Source: Klebsormidium nitens
Taxonomy: Eukaryota; Streptophyta; Klebsormidiophyceae; Klebsormidiales; Klebsormidiaceae
Length of the DNA: 42,799 nucleotides
Reading direction: 5' to 3'
Assembly (NCBI GenBank): GCA_000708835.1
Contig: DF237644.1
Span: forward strand, 1 to 42,799
Positions 1 through 13,000 of the stretch are shown piece by piece (position 1 is the stretch's first letter; each line of letters opens with the position of its first letter). The translations under genes were made by a program, and so were the position numbers. The notes beneath the pieces were generated by a model. The model saw nothing but the letters and a program-made list of their open reading frames with translations, was not told the origin of the DNA and ran no database searches.

Positions 1-237
1 GTCATCATTTCATCACCCAGTTTCCGTACACATGGGGCGCAATTGACACCATCGGAACTCCACCATTTGGCTGAGGTTCTGCGCACCGTCGATACGAATA
101 TCCACGGTCAAATTCACCTTATAAGTTATCCTGCAATCGAATCGACTTTCCAATCTGGCAGTGATAGCTTCTGCGGCCTCCGAGTTAGGGGCGGGGTCGC
201 GACCTTCTTCAACAACGCTATGGACATGCCAACAAGG
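1..237 (+). CDS. Partial unassigned exon at left edge
   Basis: The plus strand is open from base 1 to a TAA at 238, and a good donor (ACAAG then GTAAAG) sits just before that stop, so this may be the 3' part of an exon whose start is outside the window. The translation contains LAEVLRTVD near base 70. A very similar string, LAEALRTID, recurs on the same strand near 6,913, which suggests a shared domain or a decayed duplicate. I do not recognise the family. It could equally be chance openness, as the opposite strand is also open here. Confidence 0.25.
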
Positions 238-2298
238 TAAAGACGGGAAACGAGCTAGCTTAGATTGGAACCTTCTTTGCCGACAGTGAATGGAGACAAT
301 GAATGATAGGATCCGACTCAAACTAGGTAGATAGAGTTACGCCATGCAGGATGAGCTAGCGGCCTGGTAGCATGTCAATGGTGAGGGTCGGATAATGATA
401 GCGCGCCATATGTTGCATGCTAAGCTCAATCGTTGTTATGACCGCGCTCGGTTACTAGAATTATTGTTCGGTTTAAGATTTTGATGTCGGAACAATCAGC
501 CCAAACATTAAATAGCTTCTTTTCCCGCCATCATGGCCCGCATGAGCGTGTACTAATTAAACGAGGTGACCGGACCACAATAAATCATGGTATGCCGGGG
601 CGTGCCTCTTGCGCCCCAGACTCCGCTTGAGGCCCGGCGCACGGGCCACCTTTTAGTCTCCCATGTTATAAGTTGGTTGATTTAAAACCCTCTGCCCCGG
701 CTTACTATATTTAGTTCCTTGATTAGCTGCTTATGATCTGCAGATATGATGTATACCCGATCAAAAAGCTAGGTCATATTGTGATAAACCGAAACTTGAA
801 AAATGCCGGCCACACATTGGCACAACTTGAGGCCTTTGGTGAAATTGTGAGGCCTTGTGAAACACCATCCAATAAAGGAGGGCTTGGTTTCCGAACCTCA
901 AACTACTAAATGATCGTATAGGACATCCCAGAACTATTGGGAGAATGCTGCGAAAATTGGCCAGATTGTAACCATTCCCAAACAAATCAAATGGTTATGG
1001 TTTTATAAGCTCCAAAACTTGGAGCTCATTCTGTGACGTGCGCCCCATTTGGCGCCCCAAAATCAGCCCCAGAGCGCAGGAAAGGCTTAAGGGGCCCATT
1101 CCGCCCCAAAGTGCGCTCCGTCGGAAACGCTGGTTGCGTTGTAAAAGACAGCGGAACATGCAGCCGCGCTCCATCACGATTCGAAGTTCGATGCGCAGAT
1201 GCGAATCCTGACCTCGGATGAAGGAGTGCCAATACAAGCTGACAGGGGGAGGGTTCTTACTCTTAGGGTAAATACTACTGCATAAAAGCAGCCAGTCCAG
1301 TCCATCCGATGGCGACAAAAACCGCTAAGTCTGACGAGAGGTTGCCTCCATGAACAAATTTGAAGGTGCAGACGTTCTGTCCGTGTTAACATCAGCAACA
1401 ACAGCCCGTGTGACGTGCGATCTAACGTGTGACGTGAAAAGCCCCATCAGCTCGCTGACTCGTGCCGATGTAAACACGGATGGGTGCGCTCTAACAATCT
1501 GCAAGTCACAGCAGTAAATGGCGTCAGAGCCTTCTGAGAAAATGACCAAACAATCTGGAAAGGTCATCCGCACGGCTCAACTCAAGACCGAAGAGTCCGA
1601 AAAGTCCGGACAAAGGCTTAAAGACAGCTGAGAGCTGAGGGGAGCAACCAGAGCAGGAGGCGGATGGCCATCATCAAGGTATACTGTCTGCCGTGTGCCC
1701 TTTGCTAGGCCTTGTTGCTTGCGACCAAATCCTGCTCTCTGTCTCGATTACCAGAACGGGTACGATGCCAGCAGATTGGCAAGCGACGGTTAAAGCTATA
1801 ACTGAGGTTGGAAAATCAGCATAATCTGCATGTTGGGTTGCAAAAGTAGGCAGCTTGCAGGCTCTAAGGGTAAGAGAGACGTTCCCCTACACAGCCGACA
1901 AAAAAAACCAGCCCTCGCAGTCAACGGATTATGGCTCAAGCACTTCCTACGAAGTCCCATGCCGTAAACGTGCACTAATGGGGCTGCTGTTGCTGATTTG
2001 TTTAAGCTTTGAATCCACCACTTCGCCGTTTAACCATCCGCACAAAACAGCCGACACGAGTACTCAAAAACCTTTGCTCACCGAGCAGGAACGTCCTAAG
2101 ACGGTTGTCTAGGAAGCTCGACACAACCTTGCGACCATTATTTTCGGGAGAAACCCTTAAGCCCATAATCTGATGCTCGTCAGGTTGAAGAGCAGCTGAC
2201 TAGAAGGCTTTGAATCAGACAGAAAAACGAGCGCAGTGCTCCTTGATAGCAGAGAACATGGGCATAAACTGCGAAAATTTTCCGGAATGAAGACTCAC
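238..2298. other. No assigned gene
   Basis: I found no convincing exon in this stretch. It should contain the 3' exons of the minus-strand channel gene whose last exon I could place ends at 2,299, but I could not recognise them. A minus-strand open stretch at 1,325-1,573 with an acceptor-like TTGCAG is the best candidate and is too weak to call. TGACGT-type motifs are repeated near 1,412-1,437. Confidence 0.3.
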
Positions 2299-5157
2299 CT
2301 TCACAATGATCTTCGAGTCCTCCACCTCGTCCAGGACAGGGCGCTCACAAAGAGTGCTCATGATGGCCGACACATCTCCTTCAAACCTGCACAGCATGCA
2401 CGCCTTCTCAGACAACGGCGGAACAAGGTACCTGAATGTATAAAGAGAGCCCTCAAAAGCTGCGGCGCCTCGTGAGTCTCTTCTAAGTTTCTGTACAGGT
2501 TTCTCTGAACCTGATTCGCATGGCCTTGCGCTCTTCAATTGTGCACATTGTGTAAGTCTGAGGCTTGTCTCTTGAAGGGCGAGCTCCAAGACACGAAGCA
2601 GTCGCCAAAGGGAGATGCAGATCGAGAGAAAGCAGGCTCTCCAGCGACGGCAATTTGCCAAAGAAGACGGGGCTGCAGTCCGGCGGGTGATGTCTCCGTG
2701 GCCATACCCAGTCCTGAAACGGAGAAGCTAATCCAAAATTCTTCGACAACCTGCTTCATGTAGGACTGACACAGCCGATAACCAAAGGAAATACTTCGGC
2801 GCAACTCTGCAATTTGAGAAGGCTGTCAACGAAGGCTGCGTCACTTACTACTCGCTGCAGGTCTGCGGGAGGATGACCGCGCACGCCTCGTCCGGAGCTA
2901 CGCGTCCAAAGGAGTGAAGAGTTGCTGAGAGCTGCTGCTGCAAGGATGACATGACAGTGACGTCAGCTTCGACCAAGACACGTGTAGGAACTTCAGGCCC
3001 CACAGGCGGAATGTCAAAGGGAAACAATTGAACGATTGTCGCTGTGAGGAAAGGCGTCCCACGGAGACGATCTTTTAACGGCGCAAACCCTTGAGGCTTG
3101 AGCACCTACAGGAGGTGAGCTCCCAGGCAGATCTGCACTTCCACGGACCTTCCTTGACCATAAGAGATGACCTTCCTTGACCATAAGAGATGTTGGAAAA
3201 GGCCTTTGGCTGGACCACACTTCATTCTGACATCCTTGAGTAAATCACAAACCACAAAGGGCCACAAAACAATCTAAGAATTGTGCAACAAGGACCAGAC
3301 AAGCATCCGCACCTTCATGACATGGTGTCCAGCTGTGGGCAATCAGCCGCATACGACTGGACCAGCGTGTCCGCCCTGGCAGGGACGTGCTCCAATAATA
3401 ACCGTCTGGCTCCTGCAAGCGAACACCAGTCAGCGGCTGCACCAAAATCACTCTCCGGCACAATGACTTGGTGGGCGGGGGGTGGGCGTCAGGGCATCTG
3501 GTCCGCCCGCATCGACAATGCCGGGGCACTTGATATGGAGCTTCAGAAGAAAGTGTTTGGCAGCCACAGCAAACGTCCATGGTGCGGATGGAGCCTTCGG
3601 ACGCAAGAACAAATATCCGGGGAGTGCCACAGCAAGGACCAGAGTGTGGCTCAAGGGGCAATGATGTAGCGAAGAATTACTGGGCCTTTCTGAAAGCTCC
3701 TGCCAGTGTTCGCGGCGAAACCTGATTGATTTCGCCAGTCAGGTTTGTGCATCAGTTTGCGCAGGCTGGCGAAATTGAGCGCGGCCGCACATAGGCGGGC
3801 GGGCGTAGAACGCCTGTGTCAACGACATTCTGGGGTCAGGTGGCAGTTACTTTTGACCTTGTATGAGAAGACTGCCTTAGAGGCGGCTGGTAGTTGGGTT
3901 TGCGTCAGACCCATACCTCATTTGGCACCAAGTAATAGGCTGAGGAGCAAGAGATTGCGTAAGCCTACAGATATTTTCACCAATTTCGCCAATTAGGGTG
4001 AATTTGCGCTTCAGCAATTAGTGTTTGCGCATTTCCAAAAACAGTTTCGCCCACGATCACCCATTACAAGACCGCCCATACACTCCAATGCCGGTACACC
4101 GCACTCCGCAATGCCAGATGCCCCACAGACGTCCACCCTTGAATTTGGACGCTCCACAGATTCTCAAAAGGGACTCCTTAAGCAGCGCAGAGTTTACATC
4201 AGCAGAAAGGCAATTCACCTTTGGCGGCGCCGTCCCTAATCTTCGATTCGTGCGATTTCCTGAGCTGGCGCAGTAGCCAAAGTGGACGATCGTTGGTACC
4301 GGCCACCACGATGTGATCCCGCTCCATCACTTTCGAATGCGCGCCCTTTCGCAGCCGCTCCATGCGGCTCTGCAACCAGGATAGACGGATTATACTGGAT
4401 TTCTAGCGCCTTTTGGCGACACAGTCGCAGTCTCTGGTCTTTGGCTTCGACACTGTAATGTCCTTCAAAACGCACCGGTGAACACAAGGGTCTGAAAATT
4501 GCACGAGACTCGTTTGAGCAGCGAGGAGCTAAGGCTTCGCGGTTCAAACAAAATCCACAAACCGATGGTACACAGGGATCGGTACCATGTTTTCAGAGTT
4601 TCTGAGGAACTCTCAAGTGCGCAAAACTTGAGGACTTTACTTTGAAGGATGTGGTCATAGTACTGGTCAGCAACGACCAGCAGAAGAGCGCCCCTAGGGC
4701 AAGCATCAGACCAGCCCGCACGAGCACAAAAGCTCTTCTCCTGCATGCGAGAGAAAAGAACGACCGTAAGCGACCCTGAAATTGCGAAGCCTCTTCGAGC
4801 TTCGCTTGACAATGAAGGAGAGAAGAGGGTGAAGCATCACTATAGTGCCAGACGACAAGTCCGCAATCTGGACGGAAGGCAGCTCTCCAGGTCTCAACGG
4901 ATGAGGACACCACGATTCGGGGGAGGGTGAACGAGAACCCCTCTTACGTCACTTTCATACCTGATTTCTGACAGAAGACGGAAGGGCTTCAGGAGCACCT
5001 TGTAACTCTGAATGACGGCGACAGAAGCGATATTCGTTGCAGAACGGACCCTTCCTAGACTCGTTGGACGCATACCAACCTTTACGTGGCTGGTGGAGGC
5101 GTGAAGCAACTCCAGGCGTCCCACACGCTATCCCGCAGGCTCTTGCGACGGTGGTCC
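2299..5157 (-). CDS. PEC/DMI1-like plastid-envelope ion channel (partial gene model)
   Basis: Minus-strand spliced gene resembling the plant plastid-envelope channels PEC1/PEC2, relatives of CASTOR/POLLUX (DMI1), which carry a pore followed by a cytosolic or stromal nucleotide-binding RCK-type domain. Exons traced: 5157-5086 (includes SVWDAW, the pore-region match), 4740-4641 (hydrophobic helix then LLTSTMTTSFK), 4369-4219 (RMERLRKGAHSKVMERDHIVV, start of the RCK-like domain), 3412-3322 (RRLLLEHVPARADTLVQSY), 3105-2852 (ACAVILPQ) and 2431-2299 (YLVPPLSEKACMLCRFEGD). Phases agree across 5086/4740, 4641/4369, 4219/3412 and 2852/2431; the 3322/3105 junction is not in phase by my reading, so a small exon or another splice site is missing there. 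The 5' membrane segments and the 3' half were not placed. The family match rests on ordered similarity along five exons, recalled and not searched. Confidence 0.65.
3146..3191. repeat. Perfect 23-bp tandem duplication
   Basis: A 23-base unit beginning GACCTTCCTTGACC occurs twice in direct succession (3146-3168 and 3169-3191) without a mismatch. It lies in an intron of the minus-strand channel gene, just upstream of the 3105-2852 exon, close to its acceptor. It looks like a recent slippage duplication. Confidence 0.95.
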
Positions 5158-5957
5158 CTGCGAGAAGCAAGATAATAGTGGTCTCAGCAGATGCCGGAGG
5201 CAGAAATCGGTTTACCATCATGTGAGAAAAGGCTTTGTCAAGCGGCAAACTCCATGAGCTCGCAGGCAGTGAAATATGCGCGCGCAAATTCGTTTGGTCA
5301 ATTCTGTTAGTGGCTTTCCTAATAGCTGTGCACCCGTGCTACGCGATTTTTGGCACAATGGTGTGAAGGGTTCGGGTGAACGCTTCAGGAAACGACGCTG
5401 AATCTAAAATTAGCTGGGCAAAGATGCCTGAAAGTTGTGCGTTCCTGCTTTTTCGTCCAAATAGCCACGTGGTAAAAGCTGAACGGCCCGTGCGCACCTG
5501 GGATAAGCCGGTGTGTGCTCAGTAACATGTGAAGACATCCGGTCTTTGCACCATCTCGACTGACGTTGCCAAGCGCCTTTAGAACTTCGTCACTTCTGGA
5601 TGAGGCACACTCGTATGACCATTCTTTTTCCCAAGTAATGTTGACGGCTAAACAGACCAGTCGAAAGAGAGTCGAGATTACAAAACTGTACTCGGTTGTT
5701 CATAGAGACTGCTTTAAAAACGCGTGTAAAAACCAATGGATTCCGTATCAAAATTTTATTTGTACGTGGCTGATGATTCAAAAGCCTGGGAGAATTAAAA
5801 TATAAACTTCTTCGAGGGAAAAAGCTCGACTAGGACAGGTTGAACAGCCCTAGCGTCTTACGTGAAGGGTGCTTCTCCAGGGAGACACGCTTCCCAGGCA
5901 CCATTTCGCTGAAGGGCCAGTTGAGTGCAGCTGCGAAGGCTGCCGCAAAAGATTGGA

Positions 5958-6143
5958 TCAGCAGCCGCTCGCCGGGGGGTTCGGATACACGGTCTGGAAG
6001 GAGGGGGACTGGCTGGCATAGACCGCTGTAGCTATTGAGGGGAAGATGGAAGCGGCTGTGAGGTGGCGGGTCAGGATGACTAGGGTGAGGAGGGTGACAA
6101 GGACAGTGAAGGCCAGAAACGAGAAAAGAGCGAAGTTGGGGCC
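5958..6143 (-). CDS. Possible membrane-spanning exon, perhaps channel N-terminus
   Basis: On the minus strand an acceptor (GTACAG) at 6144 is followed by an open frame with a strong hydrophobic helix, FALFSFLAFTVLVTLLTLVIL. It lies upstream of the PEC/DMI1-like exons on the same strand, and members of that family have N-terminal membrane helices, so it may be the first part of that gene. A second frame over 5,870-5,980 (LLIQSFAAAFAAALNWPF) is also coding-like and ends at a GTAAGA donor. I could not connect either to the 5157 exon in phase. Confidence 0.3.
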   Translation of the reverse strand, partial: GPNFALFSFLAFTVLVTLLTLVILTRHLTAASIFPSIATAVYASQSPSFQTVYPNPPASGC

Positions 6144-6859
6144 CTGTACGGCAGCCAGTGAGTACACAATCGCTTTTTAAGACACTTTGTTCTGCGAGCA
6201 ATCATGGACTTTCTTGTCCAGAGGAAGGATCGCAAGTTGGGCAATGTGTCGAGCGTTTTTTCATCATTGTAGACAACAGTCTTCAAGGACCAGTCTAATG
6301 AGAGGTTCATCAAATGGTCCAGGAGGTGGTGGAGCAGTCCCCATCAGTTGAAAAAACAACGACTCAAGACATCCAGAATGCGCATGAAAACCGAAAGAGG
6401 GCCGCAGGTACAATGGCCTGGTCAACACAAAAGGGTTCCTTTTTCATTGCCAGCTGTCCGTTTTTGCCTTTGGGTCTTGTCGATTCCAAAGATTGGAACA
6501 GCTGTAGGGGGATCAGAACTTGAGCTTTTTGAGAGGACGCGCGCAATCTGCTCCAAAACATGGAAGCATTTGCCAGGGTTCTCCTAGTCGTACAAAAGAA
6601 AAGGCAGAGGAAAGTGTGACCTTTTGACATAGTTAACACTTACCAGGGACCTTAGATCTGATGCCCCATGAAGGTCTGGGTCACTGGGCTGTGCCCCATC
6701 TGGGGTTACTTCCTCCTTCTTCAGACCCAGTCCTAATGCATAGCCGCCCTCAGCCCCGGCGCACTTGGCTTTCCGCGTCTCATGAATTGGGCTTTACGAC
6801 GGTCGGAGGCAGGACCGATGGACGGCTGATTCCACATTCGGAAGGTGGCTTTTCTGCCA

Positions 6860-7741
6860 CACCCTGCAGAGAAGATATTAAATTTCAAGAAGTGCAAAAC
6901 TCGACTAATCATCTTGGCTGAAGCACTGCGCACAATCGACAAACTTTCACACATGCACTTTGCAATCTCTTCATGGAACCACGAATACTGAGAATACAAG
7001 GGTTTTCCAAAGTGTTGTGCACATCTGATTGATGTCCACAGAGTCCAGACTCCAGATTCAAGGACCTCGACATGCTAGGGGCCACCATTCAATTGCTGAA
7101 AGGTTTACGCAAGTCTCATCCTTCACTGATGTCACAGTGGCACTAAGTTTGACCAACATCTCCTTCACTCTAAAAAGCCTGGAGGTGCGTGGTCTAGCGC
7201 ATTTGTGAAGCTGCCCCACAAGCCACAACAATCAGGCGCAGTCTGCATGATCACCGGCGACCGTTTCAACCACTGCCCGACTCTTTGTGAGCTTTCTAAG
7301 AGGGCAGGGCTTGACCAATCTTTCATTAATGCCAAAACTACATGCGCTTGCGCTTTAATGAGTTGCGGCCAAGACAGACGAATGTTGACAGTGGCTCGGT
7401 TGCAAAGAAAGGGACTTGATGTGCAATTAAATGACAAGAAGTCCACACATGGACAAGTATCATCCAAAATCAAATCCTTGGAGTTGCAAAAGATGCAGGA
7501 GCGCTTATCAAGGAAGAGCTGCCCGGCATTGGTCACCGCAACCCTCACGAAGAGCCAGCTCCATCAGGAATTGTTGACAAGATGGCTCACCCCGAGCAGG
7601 CCACAGAAGATGAACACAAAGAGATATCAGAATCACATTAAGTATGGGCAAAATGTTCCTCACCAGATTCTTTCTATTCCTCCTCCCCTCCCAGGATTGA
7701 AGCAACTGTACACGCACTTCAGCAATGGGTCTAAACGCTAG
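6860..7741 (+). other. Broken coding-like patches, unassigned
   Basis: Several short plus-strand stretches have coding character but change frame: after an acceptor-like CTGCAG at about 6,869, a frame ending at 6,990 containing LAEALRTID; a frame at about 7,058-7,146 (LDMLGATIQLLKGLRKSH); an open frame 7,205-7,741 with three Cys in ALMSC/CACA context; and a 7,435-7,638 frame rich in E, H and K (AKDAGALIKEELPGIG). They do not join by obvious splice sites. This could be a decayed gene or transposon. I do not recognise a family. Confidence 0.25.
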
Positions 7742-10013
7742 GCATAAGCCGTGTCGTGGCTGCCTTGCATACACCACCTGCTTCCCAAAGGCTCTGTTGA
7801 AAAGACATTGCGTTTGGGGGCATGCAAGAGTCGCCATGACTCTATATTGCGCAAGCGCTACTTGGCTGGACTGATTTCAGATTCTCAGAGAGAATCAAGT
7901 GAGCAAAGATACGCACGCTGTTTTAGTTCCCTTGACGATACATCCAATCTTTGCAGCTTGCCTCCAAAGAAGGGTGCTGCTGTCAAAGGCAGAATACCGA
8001 CAAAAAGCTGACGGCGCTACACTCACTGTAAGGCACTGCACACTAATTGTCTCTTCCCCAGTTCTGCTACTAGGGGCTGCTGCCCAACAGCTCAGGCAGA
8101 CTGCTGGCACCCTCAGGAGGTCTTCAGCCGCTGCTCGTCTTTCCGCCTCCATTTAAAGCGCCCCATGCAGAGCGCCTCTCAATTTTCAAAGCGACTCCTC
8201 AGCCAAGTTTGAAGAGTGCGCCGAGCCGCGACGGACGCGGCAAGCTAGAGCCTGCTAGTGACTGGCAGCGACGCCGCGGCCGCACCCGGCCGGCACCGCG
8301 CTGCCGCGCGGCCGTCTTAGTCATCATATCCGGGCACAACCCTTCCAGGAATTATAAGTTTTCACGATGGTTGTGTCGTTATCTGTTTCAGTCTAGCGCG
8401 GCTCTTGAATTTTAAGTGTAAGTCCCGGCGCAGTGCCGAGTCGTACGGCGAGTTTGGTTTCAGGGTAAATTTTCGGACTTAGCGATTTCTCGAGGCCGAA
8501 TTTGCCCGTATATTTTCCACCTTCTATAATTTATAGCGCGACCTAGAGACCTTACTTTGAAAAAGTGAACGGTCAAAGTCTCGAACATACGCCCCTTAAC
8601 ACTGAGGAATTTCTGGTTGATCAGGAACCTAGTGCAGGTGAATGTGCACGGTGTTAACGGGCTCTAATAATAATTTTTACTGGTAAAATTCACTGTGAAA
8701 CACTATATACGCGACGGTGCGGGAACCGTCGATCGTGAATTATTTTTAACCGGTGGCGCAAATTCCGGAGTGGTTGTGGGCCTGCTGAGCTGCATGCCGC
8801 GCACCTCGCCGCGGCTGGGGCTTTTATTACGGGGCCGCGCCACTGCAAGACACATTAGAAATACGCGCTTGCACAATTGTACACGAAGATTGCAAAATAG
8901 TCTTAGCTCAACCCAATCCAGCTGCCCTCCAGCTGCCGAAGCTGCTGCAGCAGAAGCTGCTTCGGTACGCTACGGTCTTGCAGTAATTGCACCGGGAAGT
9001 GCCCACGTGACCACACGCGGCTTATGCCGGCCGCGGGCCGGCCGCCGCCGCCTTTTTATCTGGTCCAAGCGCTTAGGCTTCACGGTGCCGCAGCTAACTG
9101 ACTATAGTATGTGCCCGCGCAATCCCGCATGTGCCGCCCTCTCAGATCGCGAACTCAATGTCTTCTGCTGATGCGGCACTTGTGAAGCAGCAAAGCGGTG
9201 TGCTCCACCCACTTCTCGAGAGTGCACGCATCACGACCAGTGTGAAGCAAGCCAACGTCTGCATATATTCATGAGGCGCATGCAAGACTCGGTTTCCAAC
9301 ACTGTCTGCGCATGCTACTTTTCCGCGAGGCAGTCACTTCTGACTCCGCGGTTCCACCTGACGAACTGGGTGAGACCATGCGCCAGATACCGCACCCGAA
9401 AAGCGTTGTGAATGACACTGTCGAACCCAGCCCGCGCGGCTTTCGAATTTCCGCAACTTCTCGACGTGGCCCTTGAACAATTGAAGGCTTAGTTTCTGCA
9501 ACGGTGACATGCGAAGGTTCGAGGAGCCACGCTTCAGGGTCGTGCCAAATGGTTGATTTCAGCTGAAAGGAATCAAGGTGAGACTGGCGCCCACGTCCAA
9601 AAAGACGGCCGCGAAGCTTGCACGAAAGTTGCCGCCGCTTGCGTACTCGGAGCGGGTTTAGAGGGTCTGGCTTCACAACCATGGAAAGCGCTCTTTTTCC
9701 CATTTTGCCTTGGGAAGTTCTGCGTTCTTTCATCGTCCCATCGGTGCCCCCAAGTGGAAAGGGGAGGTTACGATTACGATACCCAATCCAATAGCTAAAG
9801 GCAGGAGTAGCTTGGGGAGGCTCTAGCTGGTTGGCCGACTTTCTTGCAAGGGAAATGTCTCTTGTCTCTTTTCAAAAGGCTCAGGAATGGAAGTGACCGG
9901 CTACGCATGCTTGAGCTTGCACATTAAATCTTAGCTCTGTCTGCACAAAAGACGCGAGCTTCGTGGGAGCTAGCTTTCTTGAGCGGATCGATGTTTACGA
10001 GGTTCTGGGACGA
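7742..10013. other. No assigned gene; GC-rich block
   Basis: No exon set could be supported. The stretch 8,210-8,320 is strongly CpG-rich and 9,020-9,055 contains nested GGCCGGC palindromes. The longest plus frame (8,695-9,171) starts at GTG, has no ATG nearby and no family resemblance. The last few hundred bases before 10,014 presumably hold the promoter of the SDR gene. Confidence 0.35.
8936..8965. repeat. Nested inverted repeat
   Basis: Outer arms CCGAAGC (8936-8942) and GCTTCGG (8959-8965) enclose the perfect palindrome TGCTGCAGCA (8943-8952). The core motif GCAGAAGCTG is shared with the hairpin upstream of CCZ1 near 15,000. Function unknown. Confidence 0.7.
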
Positions 10014-13000
10014 ATGGCGCGAGGGACGTCTCTCTTCGCGCAGGGATCGGCCAACCTGTTCCTAGGGTTTTCGGTTTTCGCCTCGGCACTGTCAGCCATT
10101 TATGCCCAAGCGCCCCGGGCCCCCTTTTCCCCCGGGCTCAAACGGCAGCTCCAATGGCAGCTCGGGGATTCCCCCCGGGTCTCTACAGGTTAGCGCCGAC
10201 CAGCCCCCGGACCCGGTCTTGGGCTACAATCTGACCGGTTTCATGGACACGAACGCCTACTACGGATCGTACGGAAATGTCCAAACGGACACTAACGCAG
10301 TGCCCGAGCCTAACGTTGACGCGAGCTTGGTTCCCCCCGGGTGCCACGTCTTCAACCGGTGGGCGATTGCCAACTACACCGGGCCACTGCCCTGCCAGAC
10401 GAACGGACAGCCGTCGTCGCCCTCGGGGCCTCCATGCCTGATAAGATTCGTTGAGCGTCACCACCACTTCGGTTCCTTGAAGAAGATGAAGATTGCGTCG
10501 AATCGCGTCCTTTCTGATCCTAGCTGGTGGTAGGCAGTGTTGGACTTGCAGAATCGTCCAAAAATTGAGACTCCTTTCTGCTTTTCCTCGTGGCTCGTAA
10601 CCCTGGGAAGGTCATCCATGTGCATCTCATATGAAGGTTCGGGTCCTGAAATGTTTGGATTCGTGAGCTACAAAGGCTCGCTGCAATATCTACTCATGCA
10701 AGTTGAGCAAATCTGATAATTCTTTTGAGCAGGCCAACAAGTCTCCGTCGGCTGGAACGAGCCGAACGTGTCTTAATCTGCCCTGCAATGGATGCGACCC
10801 GCATGTTACAAAACGAAAGTCTGCTGCCAAGAGGAGTGCACGGGATGTGCGATTGAATCTCTTACTCTTGCAAATATGCAGAACATCGCCGGGAGGATTG
10901 CCCTCGTTACAGGAGCATCGACCGGTGAGGCTTTGTAACGGGGATCAATTGTGTCAAAACAAGTTTTAATGGATAGTCATTGAAACTCAAATTGGGGTGA
11001 TTCTGCAAGGGTGTTGTCTGTCTGACATGTTGTTTGATTCGAGCGGTGCAGTTACTTCAGCCAGCATGCGAGACGCGAGGTCCACGTTCGTGACATCTTC
11101 GATCCTGTTAGCAGCGTCTTAGCGCGAGGATCGGTTTCGTAGTTGGCTGCTTCAAGTTGATAAAGGATCTTAAAGAGCTGGCGCTTTGGCCTGGACAAGG
11201 CGTAACGGAGCGTCACGACCAATTACCCAGGAGGTCGTCAGCCGCATCTCTGGCACCTTCTCCAAAGCACACACTGGAAGTTATCGAGTGTTCTTACATG
11301 AATGTACTTCTGGCAAGGAATGCTTGTCGAGCTTCCCCTGCAGCGTCTACCACCCGCTAAGAAGAGCGTCCTTTTACACCCCAGGCATCGGCCGCGCGGC
11401 TACGGATCGGCTGGCGGCCGCGGGCGGGATCGTGATCGGGACTTCGCGGTATCCGTGGCGGTACCCACAGCCGCCAATTGGCAGCTGTACCAGCTGGACC
11501 AGACGTCGGATGACTCGGTGAAGCAGCTTATAAACCGCATCGCATCCAACTACAGCGAAATCGACTTCCTTTATCTGAACGCGGGTACGTGGCCCTGTCT
11601 GAAGGCCTCGCATCGTCATATTCTGAAGTTCCTTCCACAAGCAGAGAGGATCATGAAGCGGCGTATGAACCGCTGGTTGATGGATTCTACTGCAGTCGTG
11701 CTTTCTTTGCACAGCGTATCTTCCATTTCTCGGAGTTACCCATCGAGCATCTGGATCCGTCATTCAATTACGCCTCAAGAGCAGCCTTCAGGTCAGGGGT
11801 GTCTTCGCAGTGCCTCAGGGGCACCCGTATCCTTGGCCTTCAACTGTCAAGAGGCTGCGAATCGAACTGATTCTACCTTATGCATTACAAGCCAAGAATT
11901 AGCCTTTGTTTTCTACGACCTCAAAATGAAATTCTGAATTGGCCTTGGCTTCTAACGTTTCCTCGTGCGCCTCTACTACCTACAGGGCGGCTGTTCATCA
12001 GGGACATTGTGAACAGCGACCTGCGGCAATTTCAGCTCACGTTCGACACCAACTTCTGGGGCCCCGTGAGAGTCCTCCAGGCGACGCTCCGTCTAATGCC
12101 CACCACGGGTAAGTACACAAGACAGATCTCTGGAGTCAATGGCGGACCGGTCATCCGAAAGGATATTGTAATACGTTTAAGTCTCTCCAGAAATGTCGCT
12201 CTGATCCGTATCTGCGCAAGTCAGATGCGTTTCGATCAGATCGAACCAACATGCGAGTTAAGACAAAACAGCCCCCTCTTGATATCAGCTTCAGACGCGA
12301 CGACCATCTGTCAGCTGCTTTTGATCGACTTAGCCGTTCCAACGGTTTCCTTGTCCATCTTTTGGTTGTACGCCGCTACGAGCCCCTGCCCATGGCTGAT
12401 CGCGGCCGTCACATCCCCTAGCCTGCTCGCTTCTTTCCGGCCCCTCGTTCCAAGCCATAAGTATTGATGCGACCCCTGACACATCCCCACAATAGGCTCC
12501 CAGGCTACGCGCGCATTCTGCTGACCAGTTCCATAGCCTCCCTGTACGGCAGCCCCGGTTACCTGCGGGCCGTACACCGTTTCCAAGTGGGGCCTCCACG
12601 CTCTCCAGAAGACCTGGGTTTCCTCCGGGGCAGCTCCCGGGAGCACGCCCAGTAACATCGACGTCATCGCCATCATGCTCGGAACCGTCAACACCAGCCT
12701 CGGGTACAACGCCATCCGACGGTGAGCGCGCGCGCACAATTGCGCTTCCACAAAATCTGAAACGACATGTCGGATGGAAGCTTGGAATTTGGAGATTATG
12801 CTGAGTCCCCGCTGTTCGATACTGTGCGCCAATCTGACTGGACTTTGCCCACAGTCAGACGGTCCACGAGCAAGCTCCACTGAGAGTACTATGTTGTCTT
12901 GGGGGTCGGCCCGCTGAAAGTCTCTTACAGGATTCGAAATACGAAGTTGCTGCGCTCGTTGGAGCCAAGCCTGAGCATTCGACTAGATTCAAAAGTTGGC

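Noticed and set aside
3448-3661. Minus-strand open frame with HTLVLAVALPGYLFLRPK
   Set aside because: It looks coding but lies between two channel exons that join in phase without it, and it matches nothing in the family.
8695-9171. 158-residue plus-strand frame
   Set aside because: It begins at GTG, has no ATG start, no splice sites in agreement and no recognisable domain; openness fits the GC-rich composition.
11449-11470. 22-base GT...AG stretch as an intron in SDR copy A
   Set aside because: Its removal does not restore the frame (a shift of two is needed) and it is far too short; a single missing base near 11,470 explains the data better.
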